NCBI GenBank assembly: GCA_030407315.1
Contig: JALQPE010000788.1
Location: 39,889-103,888 of the forward strand
Direction: 5' to 3'
Source: Asparagopsis taxiformis
Taxonomy: Eukaryota > Rhodophyta > Florideophyceae > Bonnemaisoniales > Bonnemaisoniaceae
Length of the DNA stretch: 64,000 nucleotides
Below are positions 17,431 to 29,897 of this stretch, one piece after another. A program made the position numbers and the translations under genes. The notes beneath the pieces were generated by a model. It searched no databases. It worked only from the letters and a program-made list of their open reading frames with translations, and was not told the DNA's origin. Every line of letters starts with the position of its first letter. Positions within the stretch are counted from its first letter, which is position 1.

Positions 17431-20400
17431 GTTGGTGTGAAGGTAAATATTGGAATGGTGTAATGGTGTGTGGTATACGAAGATAGTAATTGTGGTCGAG
17501 CTTTACAGATATTTGTAGGTAGCGAAGTTAGTACGAGGGAGGATAAATGAAAGAGGATAGCAGATCGACCGACCTAGAATGGGATTGAGGTTTCTAGTCT
17601 CAGTGAAGCCTATTCTGCCAATAGAGAATAGAATCATGTTTATGTCAGTTGGGATAGGAGATGACACTATCGATTTTAGTGCGATGACAATTAGAATCGT
17701 GCTGAAGGGCCTGCAATCGCTGAGGAATGTGACGTCATATTCCTCAATTTCCGAACGGAAGTTGGGAATAAATAGGAGTTCACGAATGGGAGCAGCGATG
17801 CACAAAATTGGTGCAGAAAGAGCTTTTCGAGCTAATCACTGAGGCTTCCGTGAAGGAACTGAAACAGATACGGAAGAGTGTTCCATAGTTGATTACTTTC
17901 TCAATTCGAGAGCTATTTGCGATCATAGTCGCGATGCGCCGAGTGAACCAAAGCGTAAACAGCTGTTATCTCCTCTGGTGCCGTCTCCATGTTGAATCCT
18001 GCGACTTGTACATGTGTGAGAGATGCTGACAATGTGAACATCGCCGGTATGCGAAACAGCCAATTGTCGAGCAGAACGTGTGTTGAGACAGCTGTTCGGA
18101 AATGGGTTTTTCTGGCGCACAGAAAGGCTGATTGCAAGATTTTCCAAACGCCTCACACCACAAAACACACGCTTTCAACAATATATCCAACAAAAAATTT
18201 CATGGATCAAGCCGCCAACCACAATTCATGACAACCAATCATCAGTTCACTCTCGCCAATGTGCAAGTAGCATTAATGCTAGTGTGGTCAATTGACCACA
18301 CTCGACCGTGGCAAACAAGTATCGCAAGCGGATCGTTATCTCATCGCCTTGCGTAGTTGGCAATCCGCACAGTCCATACGCACGCAATTGATTGACACCA
18401 ATGCGACGCCACACGCGCTTCTGTTCGTCGCTACCACGCTGCATCGTCGCTTCCAAACCGATTGGTTGATGTTCACCGATGACGCACAGCGCATTGACGC
18501 CTTTTGAATCCCGCTTCTCGCGCTCGCGCTCCCCCTTCACCACCTCCGGGCTCTTTTTCTTCGCGCACGCGTGCCACTTTGCGATGGCAAATGTGTGATC
18601 GTCACTGCGCGACTCTAGGTGGCTCGACCTCCGTCGCGTCTTCTCTGAGGAACACGTGCACATTTTTCACGTCATGTCGGCGGTCGTGCTCGAGTTTCGA
18701 CACGCCGAGACACAGCTTTTGCACCGCTTTTGTGCACAAAATGTCCACGTTGTTCTGCAGACCTCCCTGTTTATGCTGGCCATTTTGCATGTCAATCTTC
18801 CCGCCTGTCTCAACCGTGCGGCGTTGCGTAATGCGCGTGCCGTTCTCACTTTTTTGCAAGCCTGGAAGGCCTATTCGAGCGACCCGGCAGTTCTTCCAAC
18901 TGTCATTGCAATCCGTTTGTACATGCATCTTTACTGGTCACACCATTAATCTCACACGTGTTATTTCAACGATATGATTACGATGTCACTAGTTACGGAA
19001 AGATTGATACGTCTGCTCGCTTTCTCACGAGTCAATTCACCCATTTCGGTCTCGTGCCTACTGCCGAAGAGGAGCCTAGCTTTATGGACAAACATTAGGA
19101 CTGAAAAATGTATCTAATTCAAGTAAGCTTCCTAGAATTTCACAAGCTATGCTCGATACTAAGCGAGGGGATGGCGATGAGCTCTACACAGTCAACTACG
19201 ATGACCCCCGATGTGGTTCACATTCGTCACAGTACCAGTCGGGGAGACTCCTACCTCTCAGATGGTGTCCCGGTGACTCCAAGACGCCACTGCTTTGTCC
19301 AATCCTGGTCCTAAGAAGATGACGGGTTACGCTATGTGTGACGTACATGAGTACCATGGAAACGTGAGTGGGAATGGTGATAGTGGGATTACTGGAGTGA
19401 TGGGAGATGAGTCTGGGGAGAAATCATACAGTTTCTATACACCTGACGGGTATTGGTGGAATATAATTGAATGGAATGATGTGTGATGTCTGCACCACGT
19501 CGACCTCCTCTCTCGCCCCAACATCGCGCAGCACTCTCAATGCAACACAGTGTGCATCTTTGTTGGCGTTACATGTGCGCCTAGTTCTTGCATCGCTGCT
19601 TCCCTCACATCATCATCTAACCGTCTGTAACGCAACAACATGCCACCGCATGTCGCTCACAGTCACATATGTATTTCTTAATACGCTTGTTGAAACACGG
19701 AACGCTCTTATTCACCACAGCGGCAGCTCTACACAAACTAACACTGAAACCAAGATGGAGGCAATATATCGGTGGCATTTCATTACAAATGTACTTTTTC
19801 TTTCTGCTGCTGGTGTGGCCTTGTGTTTGAAACTTGCTTGCAGGTCCTTTCCAACAGCTTAGTGTCGTAACCATTGCAGATGCGTTGCTGCTAGAATCAC
19901 CCGGAGAGCTTCAATCAAATGGTTGTTGTGGACTAGTTGCGCTCGTTGTGAATCAATCGCCAGTGCGTGCATCTGTATTTGTGCGTTCGTGTGCGCGCTT
20001 ACTAGATGCGATGCAATGCAATGCTCACGTACACTGTATACTACTGACTTTTACAAATATAGCTTTGTATGAGAAGCGTCGGTATGTATCCGACACCTTA
20101 CCATTGCCTCACTCTGTAAAGCTTCTTTCCCAGTAGCAATTTGTATCGCATTGCACCATGACGCAGGGCAGACTGCGAGTGAAAGCAACGAGTAAACAAA
20201 CTTTTCGCTCATCATTCACCACACGCTGTTGTCGTTGAAGTCATAACCATATCCACATCCCATTCTGGAAACTCTTGGAAGACAGACGAGCCCAGTCCAC
20301 CACTGGTGCTTGTAGATGTAGCATTTTTAAGCTGTTCGTTTAGATAGTAAGGGATAGATGGTGTAGTGCGCAACACTAGAGAACAACGCTGTGCAGGACA

Positions 20401-21540
20401 ACATGTTTGTTCGGCGTAAATCGTCATATGTTCCATTTGGACTATTTTGGCAGCTCACATGCATCAACCTGAATATTAAGACTCTGGACTGGCACACTCA
20501 AGTATCTGGATACGCTTGAGCAGTGGCAGGGGCGCAAGAGCCGGTCCAAGTTTTTGTACAAGGCACGTTGACACACTGCATTCACTTGATTGACACCCGA
20601 GTGCAACGACTGGCTCGCTGTCCAGGGATGGGGGACTGCTGTGCAAGTGTTCAATACATCTCAAGATGCAGTTCAAGAATAAACATTTCAACGTTATCCG
20701 GCTCACGGTCTCAGTTGGTCAAGTCATGGATCACAGGGTGTGGTGAAAAACCTCTTTGTTTACATTGTCTCAATAGCGAGGTCGACGATATTGCGACCTC
20801 GTTACTGGGACGGATTGGCATCACCGAGTGTGACAGACTGGAAGATGTGATTGGGCAGGAGCGAGGTGTGTGTGAAGGATAGTAAGAAACAGCGAGGTGG
20901 GTGTGTGGAAGGTGCGAATGGCGTCAAGTGATTGGCACAAGGGAGTTGAGCTCATCTGCGGACAGAGTATGGATGGCATCGTATGCCCGTTGGGACAGCC
21001 CGGGCGGAAGTGATCATGGGAAGCTCGTTTATGTATGTGTGCGGCAGTTGGGATTGGGCGCGACTGGACGGCGAATGTGGTCGAAGAATGGGCGCGGCGA
21101 CTATGGTCATGCTAAGTGGACCAACGCGGTGCGAGTCGAACCAGTTGATATATGAGGGATGTCAAGGCAAGGGGGCATTTAGACGGGCGAAAGGGTGCGT
21201 GTGACGCGAGTGGAAGGCGGTGAGGGAATGCATGCATGAATTGAGCGTGTGGGCGGACGAGGATTTGAGAAAACCTAATATGACAGTACATTGCGTGTGT
21301 GGTAGGCGCGTTGAAGTGTTACGGCGCATAAATCATCGGCGCCGATGGCTACGTCACAAACGGTGTAATCACCGCTGTAATCGGCGCCAACAGCATGTTA
21401 TGGCTGCAGACGCGACAGAATGTCGACTTCATCCTTAGAATGAAGTACGCTAATTAGCCATTCTGCCCAGCACCAGGTACGAAACTTGGGACTGGGCACG
21501 TCATTAGAGCTCTAGGGTAGGTAACAGAATATAAACTTAT
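17431..21540. other. About 4.1 kb with no recognisable gene
   Basis: Only short overlapping frames on both strands; none has recognisable motifs. A 22-bp perfect palindrome (agtgtggtcaattgaccaca ct) lies at 18281-18302. The 18290-18960 stretch is GC-richer and more coding-like than its surroundings and could be a decayed retroelement or gene fragment, but I could not join its frames into any known protein. Confidence 0.4.
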
Positions 21541-21990
21541 GTGGGAGGACGGGTTTTCAGGACAAGCTGTCGGAACTGTAATTACTGTGTTTTCTTACAG
21601 CAAAGTCATCGTTAAGGCGGATTTGCTTTCTCAGGACAAGCTGTCAGAACTGTAAGTACTCTGTTTTCTTACAGCAAAGTCATCGTTAAGGCGGATTTGC
21701 TTTCTCAGGACAAGCTGTCGGAACTGCTATTCAGTTTTCTTACAGCAAAGGCAGTTTACAGCCCGGATGACTTTGCTTACAGCAAAGTCATCGTAACGAT
21801 GACTTTGCTGTAAGAAAACAAAACATTACAGCAAAGTCATCGTAACGATGACTTTGCTGTAAGAAAACAAAACATTACAGCAAAGTCATCGTAACGATGA
21901 CTTTGCTGTAAGAAAACAAAACATTACAGCAAAGTCATCGTTACGATGACTTTGCTGTAAGAAACCATGGTAAACCAACTTCTCTGTAAG
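21541..21990. repeat. Palindrome array E with degenerate leader
   Basis: The left part (21541-21760) is a ~75-bp direct repeat (ggacaagctgtcggaactg...ttcttacagcaaagtcatcg) in which the palindrome's right arm is replaced by ttaaggcggatttgctt. The right part (21776-21961) has four full 39-nt palindromes spaced by aaaacaaaacatt only, without ACCCGGT elements. It ends CTCTGTAAG at 21990. Confidence 0.85.
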
Positions 21991-22068
21991 CATATGAGAG
22001 GGACTGATGTTTCTCACTCGGGAAGAAGGAGACGATTTCGGACCTCGCGAAAAAGGCTGCAAAGTGGT

Positions 22069-22760
22069 CTGAAACGGTTGGGGTGGTTCTAGGGAGCACT
22101 AAAACTTGTTTTAATTGCACTCAAGCTTTCTCGCTTGCGTGGAAGGGTTGGTATAATTCATCGATTTTTGGTCATCAGATTCTCACAACTGGAGATGTGA
22201 TGGTCAAAATGGAACTTTGTCCGAATGATGTGCAAGTGGTCTGTAAGGGTTGGAGTGGGTCTAGGGAGTACGGAAAAGTGTTCTATGAGTTCGTAAAGCT
22301 GCTGGCTTGCGCATTAGGGCTGACAGAATGCATCGAGTTTTGGTCACCAGATTCCCACAACTGAAGATGTGATGGCCAAAATTGAACTTTGTCGGAACGA
22401 AGTGCAAGTGGTCTGTAAGGGTTGGAGTGGGTCTGGGGAGTACTGTAATGGGTTTTATTTGCCCTGAAAGCTGGTGGCTTGCGAGGTACAGCTTCCGGAG
22501 TTCACTAATTTTTGGTCACCAGATTCTCACAACTGGAGATGTGATGGCCAAAATTGAACTTTGTCGGAACGAAGTGTAAGTGATCCGTAAGGGCTGGAGT
22601 GGCTCTAGGGAGTACGGAAAAGTGTTTTATGTGTCCGTAAAGCTGTTGAATTGCGTGGTAGGGATTCCAGAATGCATCGACTTTTGGTCACCAGACTCCC
22701 ACAACTGGAGATGTGATAGCCAAAATTGAACTTTGCAAGAACGAAGTGCAAGTGTTCTGG
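22069..22760 (+). repeat. ~172-bp satellite, four tandem units
   Basis: Units start with ggttggagtgggtctagggag near 22077, 22248, 22421 and 22592 and share gaatgcatcga, tttggtcaccagattc and caaaattgaactttgt. Units differ by about 10-20 per cent. A further unit follows the CACTA fragment at 25218. No coding potential is evident. Confidence 0.75.
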
Positions 22761-23632
22761 ATGCCTTCAAGTGGCCTGGAAGCGTACTCTGGACAAGTTT
22801 TCGGACCTTGAAGAGGCTCAACTGCACAATGCTGATATTGAAATGAAACATTCATATAGTCCATTTTTAACTAGAACTGCTGGAATGGATTGCGTAGCCT
22901 ATAGAGGAGCAATGTAGTTATATAATAGAGCTAGAAGCATGCCTCAACAACCTATCTCTCATGCCTCTAGTTCTCCTTCATCATTCCAGTCTTCCTTCCT
23001 GTGACGCACCGCGCCTCTGGTGTCACTTCACACGCCCCTCCTGTGCATTAAATACCTGTCTACCACTTCCGTATTCTACTCATACCACCACCTTCATTTT
23101 ACCCCATGCCTACCATCCTATCCTTTACCTTCTGTCCTTCAGTCCTAGGCTAACCTACTTCATAACCATCGATGTAAGGTGAATATCTAGATTCCTACCT
23201 ACTTGAGAGTATAGTTTATTATAACGGAAAACGGACGGTTTTGTATAGTCAATGTGCTACACAGCACCAGGAGTAGATTTTGCGCACCGATAATCTATGC
23301 TTGATATTGGAGAGACCGGCTTCTTGTAGCCTCGGAAAATGTGCAGGTAGTACCTTTCCAGAGGTCCTGGAGGTGTTCACACCAACTCTAGTCCATTTTA
23401 ACGAGTTTGAATTTCGACCGCCAGAATCTCTGTCGTGAGAAAATGGTGGTCGAAATTTACCGTGCTGCTCTCCCAATACTGAACTTTTTAGGTAGTTCAG
23501 CCCGGGTGAACAAGACACAGATTGCTCTTCAAAGCCGCCCGAAGCCGTCGAAACCATCCTTCCACAATGTTCCCGACTTCAAAATTCCTATCTCACCCTT
23601 CCCAAAGTGAGAGAGGGACCAAGGTACCAGAC

Positions 23633-24012
23633 GCTTACAGCTGAGGCAGTTTACCAGGGATGCTTACAGCAAAGTCATCGTTACGATGACTTTGCTGTAA
23701 GAAAAGAAAACATTACAGTGGGCGAAGGATTTTACCGGGTGAAAAAATCACCAAGAATTTTTTTACCGGGTAAAAAATCGTGGCTACTGTAATGAAACGT
23801 TTTCTTACAGCAAAGTCATCGTAACGATGACTTTGCTGTAAGAAAAGGAAACATTACAGTAGGCGAAGAATTTTTACCGGGTAAAAAATCACCAAGAATT
23901 TTTTTACCGGGTAAAAAAACGTGCCTGCTGTAATGTTTTCTTTTCTTACAGCAAAGTCATCGTAACGATGACTTTGCTGTCAGCACCCGCGGTAAACTGC
24001 CTCAGCTGTAAG
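23633..24012. repeat. Palindrome array F
   Basis: Three 39-nt palindromes separated by pairs of TTTTACCGGGTAAAA elements around a caccaagaatt core. Boundaries are CTTACAGCTGAGGCAGTTTA and AAACTGCCTCAGCTGTAAG, a perfect terminal inverted repeat of 19 bases, so the block looks like a foldback element. Confidence 0.9.
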
Positions 24013-24701
24013 CGGTCTGGCTTCACCCTCTCTCTCATGTCTCTTGTCTTCCTTCATCCCAGCCTATCCCAACCTCCCTTCTATGTCGACTCCGGTGTCA
24101 CTCCAGCCGACCCTTCAGTGAGTGCAATCCTTCTCTACCACCGCCATAATCTACTCATACTATCCCCTTCATGTTGCTGCATACCTACCCTCCCATCCTT
24201 CCTGATTTTCCTACAATCCTAGGCTAGCCTACTTACCAACTATGTTGGTATTGAAGGCAGCTAGATTCCTAGTAACTCAAATCTATAGTCTGCTAAAAAG
24301 GGCGATTTGGTGTGGTCACTGTGCCACACGGCACCAGGAATAGAATCTGGCCACGGATACTCTATGCTTGATCTCAGAGAGAACAGCTGCGCCAATGCTC
24401 CGAAAATGTGCTGTCAGTACCTTTCCAGACGTCCTGGAGGTGCTCATGCCAGCTCTAGTTCATTTTAGGGAGGTTGAGTTTCGACAATCAGAATTTCACT
24501 CTTGAGGAAATTGTGTTTGAAATTTTGTGCACTCCTCCCGCCGTACCAGGCAGGGCACCCAGCCCAGACTGGGTTAGCACGACGCAGAGTGCTCCCCAAC
24601 ACCGCTAACAGCCGTCCAAACCATCCCTCTGCCATGTTTTACGGCTTCACAATTCCTTGCTCACCCTTCCCAAGGTGAGGGAGGGACCAAGCTCCCAGCC
24701 G

Positions 24702-24911
24702 CTTACAGCTGAGGCAGTTTACCAGGGATGCTTACAGCAAAGTCATCGTTACGATGACTTTGCTGTAAGAAAACGTTTTCATTACAGTGGCCAGGAATTT
24801 TTTACCCGGTAAAAAAATCATGGCTACTGTAATGAATTGTTTTCTTACAGCAAAGTCATCGTAACGATGACTTTGCTGTAAACATCCCTGGTAAACTGCT
24901 CCGTCTGTAAG
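24702..24911. repeat. Palindrome array G
   Basis: The smallest block: two 39-nt palindromes with one ACCCGGT element between them, bounded by CTTACAGCTGAGGCAGTTTA and AAACTGCTCCGTCTGTAAG. It gives the minimal repeat unit of the family. Confidence 0.9.
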
Positions 24912-25149
24912 CCGTTGGTCTCAACCCTCGATCTCATGTCTGTTGTCCTCCTTCATCATCTCCACATCCCTTCCTGCTAAGCATCACTTCTCTAGTGTCA
25001 CTCTACCAGTCCTTTTCGTGCATGAAATACTTTTCTACCACTGCGATAGTCTACACATACTATTGCCTCTATACTTCTGCATGCCTACGCTTCCATCTTT
25101 CTCTCCCGTGCTAGGCTTAGAGAATATCCTACTTCCTGAAGATCATTGT

Positions 25150-25215
25150 ACAGTGAGGCAGTAAAAATCACTGTCTCACCGTACTGTCTGAGGCCCTCTT
25201 TTCAACACCGTAGTG
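25150..25215 (-). mobile_element. CACTA-type terminal fragment
   Basis: About 66 bases ending CAACACCGTAGTG, preceded by ctgtctgaggccctctttt and a cagtaaaaatcactgtctc motif as at 31640-31691. It joins a truncated ~1-kb repeat unit on the left to a satellite unit on the right. Confidence 0.7.
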
Positions 25216-25217
25216 TA

Positions 25218-25572
25218 TAAGGGCTGGAGTGGCTCTGGGGATTACAGAAAGGTGTTTTATCTGTCCGTAAAGCTTCTGGCTTGCGCATTAGGGCTGGCAG
25301 AATGCATCGATTTTTGGTCATCAGATTCTCACAACTGCAGATATGATGAATTTCGGCCATGGCCAAAATTCAACTTTGTCGGAACGACGTAGATTTGGAC
25401 TGGATGCCTCCAAGTGCATGCACTTGAAAGTGCACTTAGTCCAAAAAATTGTCCAGAGTACGCTCCCAGGCGATGGCCTGGAAGTGTACTCTGGACAAGT
25501 TTTTGGACCTGGAAGAGGTTGAATTGCACAATGCTTGTGTTGAAATGAAACATTTATATGGCCCATTCTTTA
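25218..25572 (+). repeat. Isolated satellite unit and flank copy with internal inverted repeat
   Basis: Matches the last unit and 3' flank at 22592-22860, ending in the same gaggttgaattgcacaatgc block. Within it, 25438-25510 is an imperfect inverted repeat whose arms both read cttgtccagagtac. Confidence 0.65.
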
Positions 25573-26051
25573 CTTGGACAGCTGAAATCCTATCTACTCG
25601 AGAGTAAAGTATATAAAAACTGGAAACAGACGGTTTTGTATTGTCAATGTGCCACAAGGCACCAAGAGTAGATTTTGCCCTCCGATAATCTATGGTTGAT
25701 TTCAGAGAGGATAACCGCGTGCAGTCACAGGACATGTGTTACCAGATCCTTCCCAGAGGTCCTGGAGGTGTTCGCACCAACTCCAGCCCACTTTAACGAG
25801 TTTGAATTTCGAAAGTCAGAATCTCTGTCGTGAGAAAATTGAACCATTTCCGACCACGTGGTAGAAATTTCGTACACTCCTCCAACCATACTAGACACAA
25901 CACCCAGCTCAAACCGGGTGTAAACAACACAATGTGTTACCTAATGCCGCCTACAGCCGTCCATACCATTCCTATACCCTGTTTCCTGTCCTGACTTCAT
26001 AATTCCTTCCTCACCCTTCCCTAGGTCGGAAAAGGACGGAAGTCCCTGCCG
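25573..26051 (+). repeat. Continuation of the ~1-kb repeat unit upstream of array H
   Basis: The blocks acagacggttttgtattgtc, gccgtccataccattcc and tcacccttccct match the equivalents at 23230-23630 and 24300-24700 in the same order. No gene is evident. Confidence 0.65.
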
Positions 26052-26515
26052 CTTACAGCGGAAGCAATTTACCAGGGATGCTTACAGCAAAGTCATCGTT
26101 ACGATGACTTTGCTGTAAGAAAATAAATCATTACAGCAGCCATGATTTTTTACCCGGTAAAAAAATTCTTGGCCACTGTAATTGAAACGCTTTCTTACAG
26201 CAAAGTCATCGTAACGATGACTTTGCTGTAAGAAAATAAATCATTACAGCAGCCACGATTTTTCACCCGGTAAAAATTCTTGCTGATTTTTTACCCGGTA
26301 AAATTTCTTTGGCCACTGCAATGGAAACGTTTCCTTACAGCAAAGTCATCGTTACGATGACTTTGCTGTAAGAAAATAAATCATTACAGCTGCCATGATT
26401 TTTTTACCCGGTGAAAAAATTCTTGGCCACTGTAATGGAAACGCTTTCTTACAGCAAAGTCATCGTAACGATGACTTTGCTGTAAGAATCCCCGGTAAAC
26501 GGCTTCCGCTGTAAG
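26052..26515. repeat. Palindrome array H
   Basis: Four 39-nt palindromes with ACCCGGT elements, closely similar in layout to array A/B, bounded by CTTACAGCGGAAGCAATTTA and AAACGGCTTCCGCTGTAAG. Its flanks are also inverted: tcacccttccctagg on the left, cctagggaagggtgag on the right. Confidence 0.9.
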
Positions 26516-26912
26516 GGGCTGAGAGTTCCGTCCCCCTCCCACCTAGGGAAGGGTGAGCAAGGAATTGGGAAGTCAGGAACATGGCTCAGCAGAACGTTTG
26601 TACGGCTGTGAGTGGCTTCCAGGAGCATTCTGTGTCATGTGTTATCTCAGCAACGTCTCTTATAGTCGAACCTCACGGGTTGTCAAGGTCTAAAACTAGT
26701 CCCCCCTACGGTCTAGCTAGTTAAATCATGTAAAGTTGTAGACTAATACAAAAATGTAGCAATCAATAGGCTTAGTAGCACTAAACTATGACATGAAGGT
26801 CAGATGTATAGATGAAAATAGAAAGGTGGGCTAAGCGAATAATGTTGAGATGAGAAAGACAGAACTTCATAGCAGGGAACAATAGCATAGGTTTTAATAC
26901 TTCTCGTATGCT
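26516..26912. repeat. Duplicated 3' flank of the ParB-oxygenase gene
   Basis: Matches 7957-8431 in order, with gttgtcaagg, the actagtc...ctacggtctagctag block and agcactaaactatgacatgaagg. It links array H to the pseudogene exactly as array B is linked to copy 1. Confidence 0.65.
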
Positions 26913-29069
26913 ATCTATTGCTCCTGTCATACTTTTAATATTCGACGGTGTGGATGTGGTCCGTGAGGACGTCCTTCTCAGTCTTCAAGTAGATGTGGCC
27001 GCGCGTGGGCAGACCATAGACTAAATTCTGCTCCCACAGGAAGATCTCCTCACCTGAAGCCGACCCCGTAATGGTAAAGGTCACCGCGATCAACTAAGAC
27101 GGAATAGGGTGGCACATAAAAGTGGTTAACGGGAACCTTCCACATGTCGGCGTCCGTATGGACCAGGCATACATGACTATAAGGTGCAGCTACTATAAAG
27201 AACCCATCGGATCCGCTCGACATCATGAAATAGGATGGGGATTGGGTAGGTCCGACTCCTCAAAATTGGGATACTCAGAAGTCCGTGTGCCCATCCTGGT
27301 CCGCAGCCCCATCTGTTTTAAGAAGCAGCCGTAATCCTGTCTTCGGGAAAAAGACAGGATCCTCACCCTCCATTCCCAACTTCAAGAAATCCGCACAAAC
27401 ACCAAGAGCAAGCTCTGCCACCAACTTGTTCCTGTACATATCCAAATTCCCCTCCTCCAGCTTGTCGCACAATTCACACCGCGGCAGGGGGAGTCGCCCA
27501 CGACCACCATCTATGCGGTCCTTCGCAGCACCCACGTTGTGGATGAAATGCCACGGCGAAGGATCAAAACCGGGCTTGGCGAAATCTGGGGGCTCGTCCT
27601 GTGGTTTCCTGTCTTCATAATCAGAATCAGACTGCTGGGAGGGTTTCTGTGGCTTTTCAACCTCCTCAACCAGCTGGAACTGTCGAGAAAAGTGACTGAA
27701 GAGGTCATGCGTCGCGCTACCAGCCGTGGACGACTGCAAGAGGCCTTCCACAACAACCACCCCCATGTTGTCCAGCAACGCCGCTTCACCGCAAAGTACT
27801 ATTCCACCACCGAGTCCTCAGCACCTGGCGATGCAGCTGCCAGGAATGCTGCCGCCTTTATTTCCGCCCGCACCGTCTCTACCGTCGTAATTTCCATGTA
27901 GTACTTCATCGGGCTACCAGACGCAATTGCGCTGGGGAGAACGGCGGCCACATTCTCATCGACGATACTGTCGGGAATAGGATTTTCATGGGCGTCGTCG
28001 AACTGGAGAATCGGCTCCCGAGAACGTCCTCTGGAAGCCGACTTGGATTTCTTTGACGACGACTTTGATGAAGTCTCACTGAGCTTCCTCTTTTAAAAGT
28101 ACCAAATTTGGTAGAGGGCTCGGGCGTCGCAGAAGCGGTTTCCCAGTTGCGCTTCCCAAGGATGGAGCTTTTACCCGCATCCTTGGGTGCGCTCTCCAGC
28201 TCGACGACCTGAACAGGGCTCGCACCACCCGCCGTCGCTGTTCCACCACGACCGGAACGACTCTCTTTCAGGCAGGTACTCCTTTTGGGCATCACTTTCC
28301 CAGAAGTTTCCACTCCGGACGATGCAGACACGACAGGGGTAGTGGCAGAAACAGAGGCAGCCTCGGAATAGCTGGAAGAATCTAATTGAGGTGGTACTAC
28401 CTAAATTGGATTCTTCAAAGGCAAAGGAATGGAGGATGAAGGGATGGTCAGGGAAATGGAAGGGGAAGGGTTGGCGGAATCATGACCACATGTGACTGGG
28501 AGCGCAGCATGTGGGATGTGTGGGTCCACCACGTAAAATTGTTTCCGCATTTACATGTCGCGGTAGCCAGTTACGCGCAGGAGCATTTTCCTGGCGTCCT
28601 TTCAAAACATAGACTTCCGATTGGGAAAGATGTTCTCAAACTTGGAGCCATTGGGAGGGCCTTCCTTGGGATGTAAGTCCGCTCAGAACCCCTTCTTGGG
28701 CACCATCAGCGCAAAAACTTCGACTACGCGTGAGTGAATGTCGAAGCTCTTGCTCGGGTCACCCACGCTGGGAATGGAGCCATCCAGCATCCTCAACACA
28801 TCCGAAACGTTCCAATACTCGGCCACCTCCTTCACGTACCCGAAGATTTCCAACAAACCAGCAATCCATTCCTGCCCAATGGTACCAACCGAGTTCGGTT
28901 TCAGCCCGGCCCACCAACGGCTACAAGTGTAGTACGCCGTCATCTCGAGGTTGACACAATTTTGGACGTCCGGAGCACCCCTAAACGATCCGTTGAACAA
29001 AAATTTCACCGTACACCCAGCCAGATTCTCCGTCGAAGAGAACTGCACGAACTCTGGCCTGTTCGGAAT
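26913..29069 (-). pseudogene. Pseudogene of ParB-oxygenase copy 1
   Basis: Strong nucleotide similarity to 8432-10955 with several disruptions. An insertion interrupts the basic patch near 28095, the Ser/Pro linker is deleted (28321 joins regions that lie about 400 bases apart in copy 1), and the oxygenase core is cut: after HTDF at about 27275-27300 the following sequence is shifted and partly lost. The distal DLYHYG region survives as DNA near 27070-27090. The N-terminal ParB domain is missing because homology to copy 1 stops at 29069. Confidence 0.85.
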
Positions 29070-29071
29070 AG

Positions 29072-29265
29072 TTTTCTGCAGCCAAATCCGTTTTCAAGAA
29101 TTGCTCCATCGTTGCAGACTTCTTCAACCACTAGCCAACGACCTCTGATATTCACTTTGCGAGGTTCAACTTGCACTTCAGACGAACTATACTGGGCAAT
29201 ATTGATGCATGTCTCGCTTGCTGAAGGAGATTTACTCTTTTCCGCTACTTCTCCGCTATAGTGCA
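29072..29265 (-). pseudogene. Two fragments of ParB-oxygenase copy 2 joined to the pseudogene
   Basis: 29072-29147 resembles 15707-15782 and 29151-29265 resembles 16650-16758 of copy 2. The two source segments are about 870 bases apart in copy 2, so this is a deletion junction. In the same strand and order they stand where the N-terminus of the copy 1-type pseudogene should be, making a chimera of two paralogues. Confidence 0.7.
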
Positions 29266-29681
29266 GAATTATATTTCTCCGCCACTAAATTCAACCATTA
29301 AGAAACCTTTCCTGGCTTTCATTCGATCCAATGAACTGTTTCACCACAATGATTTGTCCTATGCTCATTACTTTATGCACAATGATTGCTATTTCATCCG
29401 GGCTCGACCTACTCAATATCGTTTTGCTATCTTGTATCGCATTCCCTAAACACCATCCTGGCCAAGACGTATCCACTTCCGTTTGTTACGCAGTGATGCT
29501 CTAAGCACTAATACTGAATCTGATTTTCTCATGCACGTAGTTCCTACTCGTATACTCTACCATATTCTCGGCCCTATTCACAAGGTGAAAACACGATGTC
29601 TCGTTGAATCGTACTCGGTGTGATATCTTAAATTAGGATACATTTTTATATTGCAATGCAGACTCACTGCTCGCTTGAAAC

Positions 29682-29897
29682 ATGAAAATTATAAAAATTC
29701 TTCGACACTGCTGTTTCCTAACCGCCACCATCCACGTGGCCCGCTTTGACTGCCTGCCAAGTGTACTCGGAGCATACAATGACGTTATCGATATATACCA
29801 TCCACATCATCACTGGAAGCGCGGACTCCTCGTCCAGGAAAGTGCGCCATTTTTCTTACTCTTCACCTCCGCCTGTCCTGTAGGCCCCATATGCTAG
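29682..29897 (+). CDS. Small ORF of CACTA end, copy 1 (71 aa)
   Basis: A short frame with a hydrophobic N-terminus (MKIIKILRHCCFLTATIHVA) and HHHWKRGLLVQESAPFF later. The equivalent at 37216-37431 is also 71 residues and open, with about ten substitutions. Persistence of the frame in both copies is suggestive but not proof of coding. It runs opposite to the transposase. Confidence 0.3.
   Translation: MKIIKILRHCCFLTATIHVARFDCLPSVLGAYNDVIDIYHPHHHWKRGLLVQESAPFFLLFTSACPVGPIC

Larger units (their letters stand above)
22950..25149 (+). repeat. Tandem ~0.9-1.05-kb repeats containing arrays F and G
   Basis: Successive units start near 22955, 24025 and 24925 with tctcatgtctcttgtcttcc-like sequence, run through a CCTAGGCTA block, a block reading tgtgccacac-ggcaccag, a block with gccgtccaaaccatcc, then tcacccttccca, and end in a palindrome array. 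The third unit is broken near 25150 by a CACTA fragment and satellite sequence and resumes near 25590. Confidence 0.7.

Noticed and set aside
18247..18963. Possible retrotransposon gag or zinc-knuckle fragment
   Set aside because: Frames are short on both strands and no CCHC, protease or reverse transcriptase motif could be found.
19295..21438. Series of 60-130-codon frames
   Set aside because: Length and composition fit chance; no motif, repeat or conserved partner within the window.
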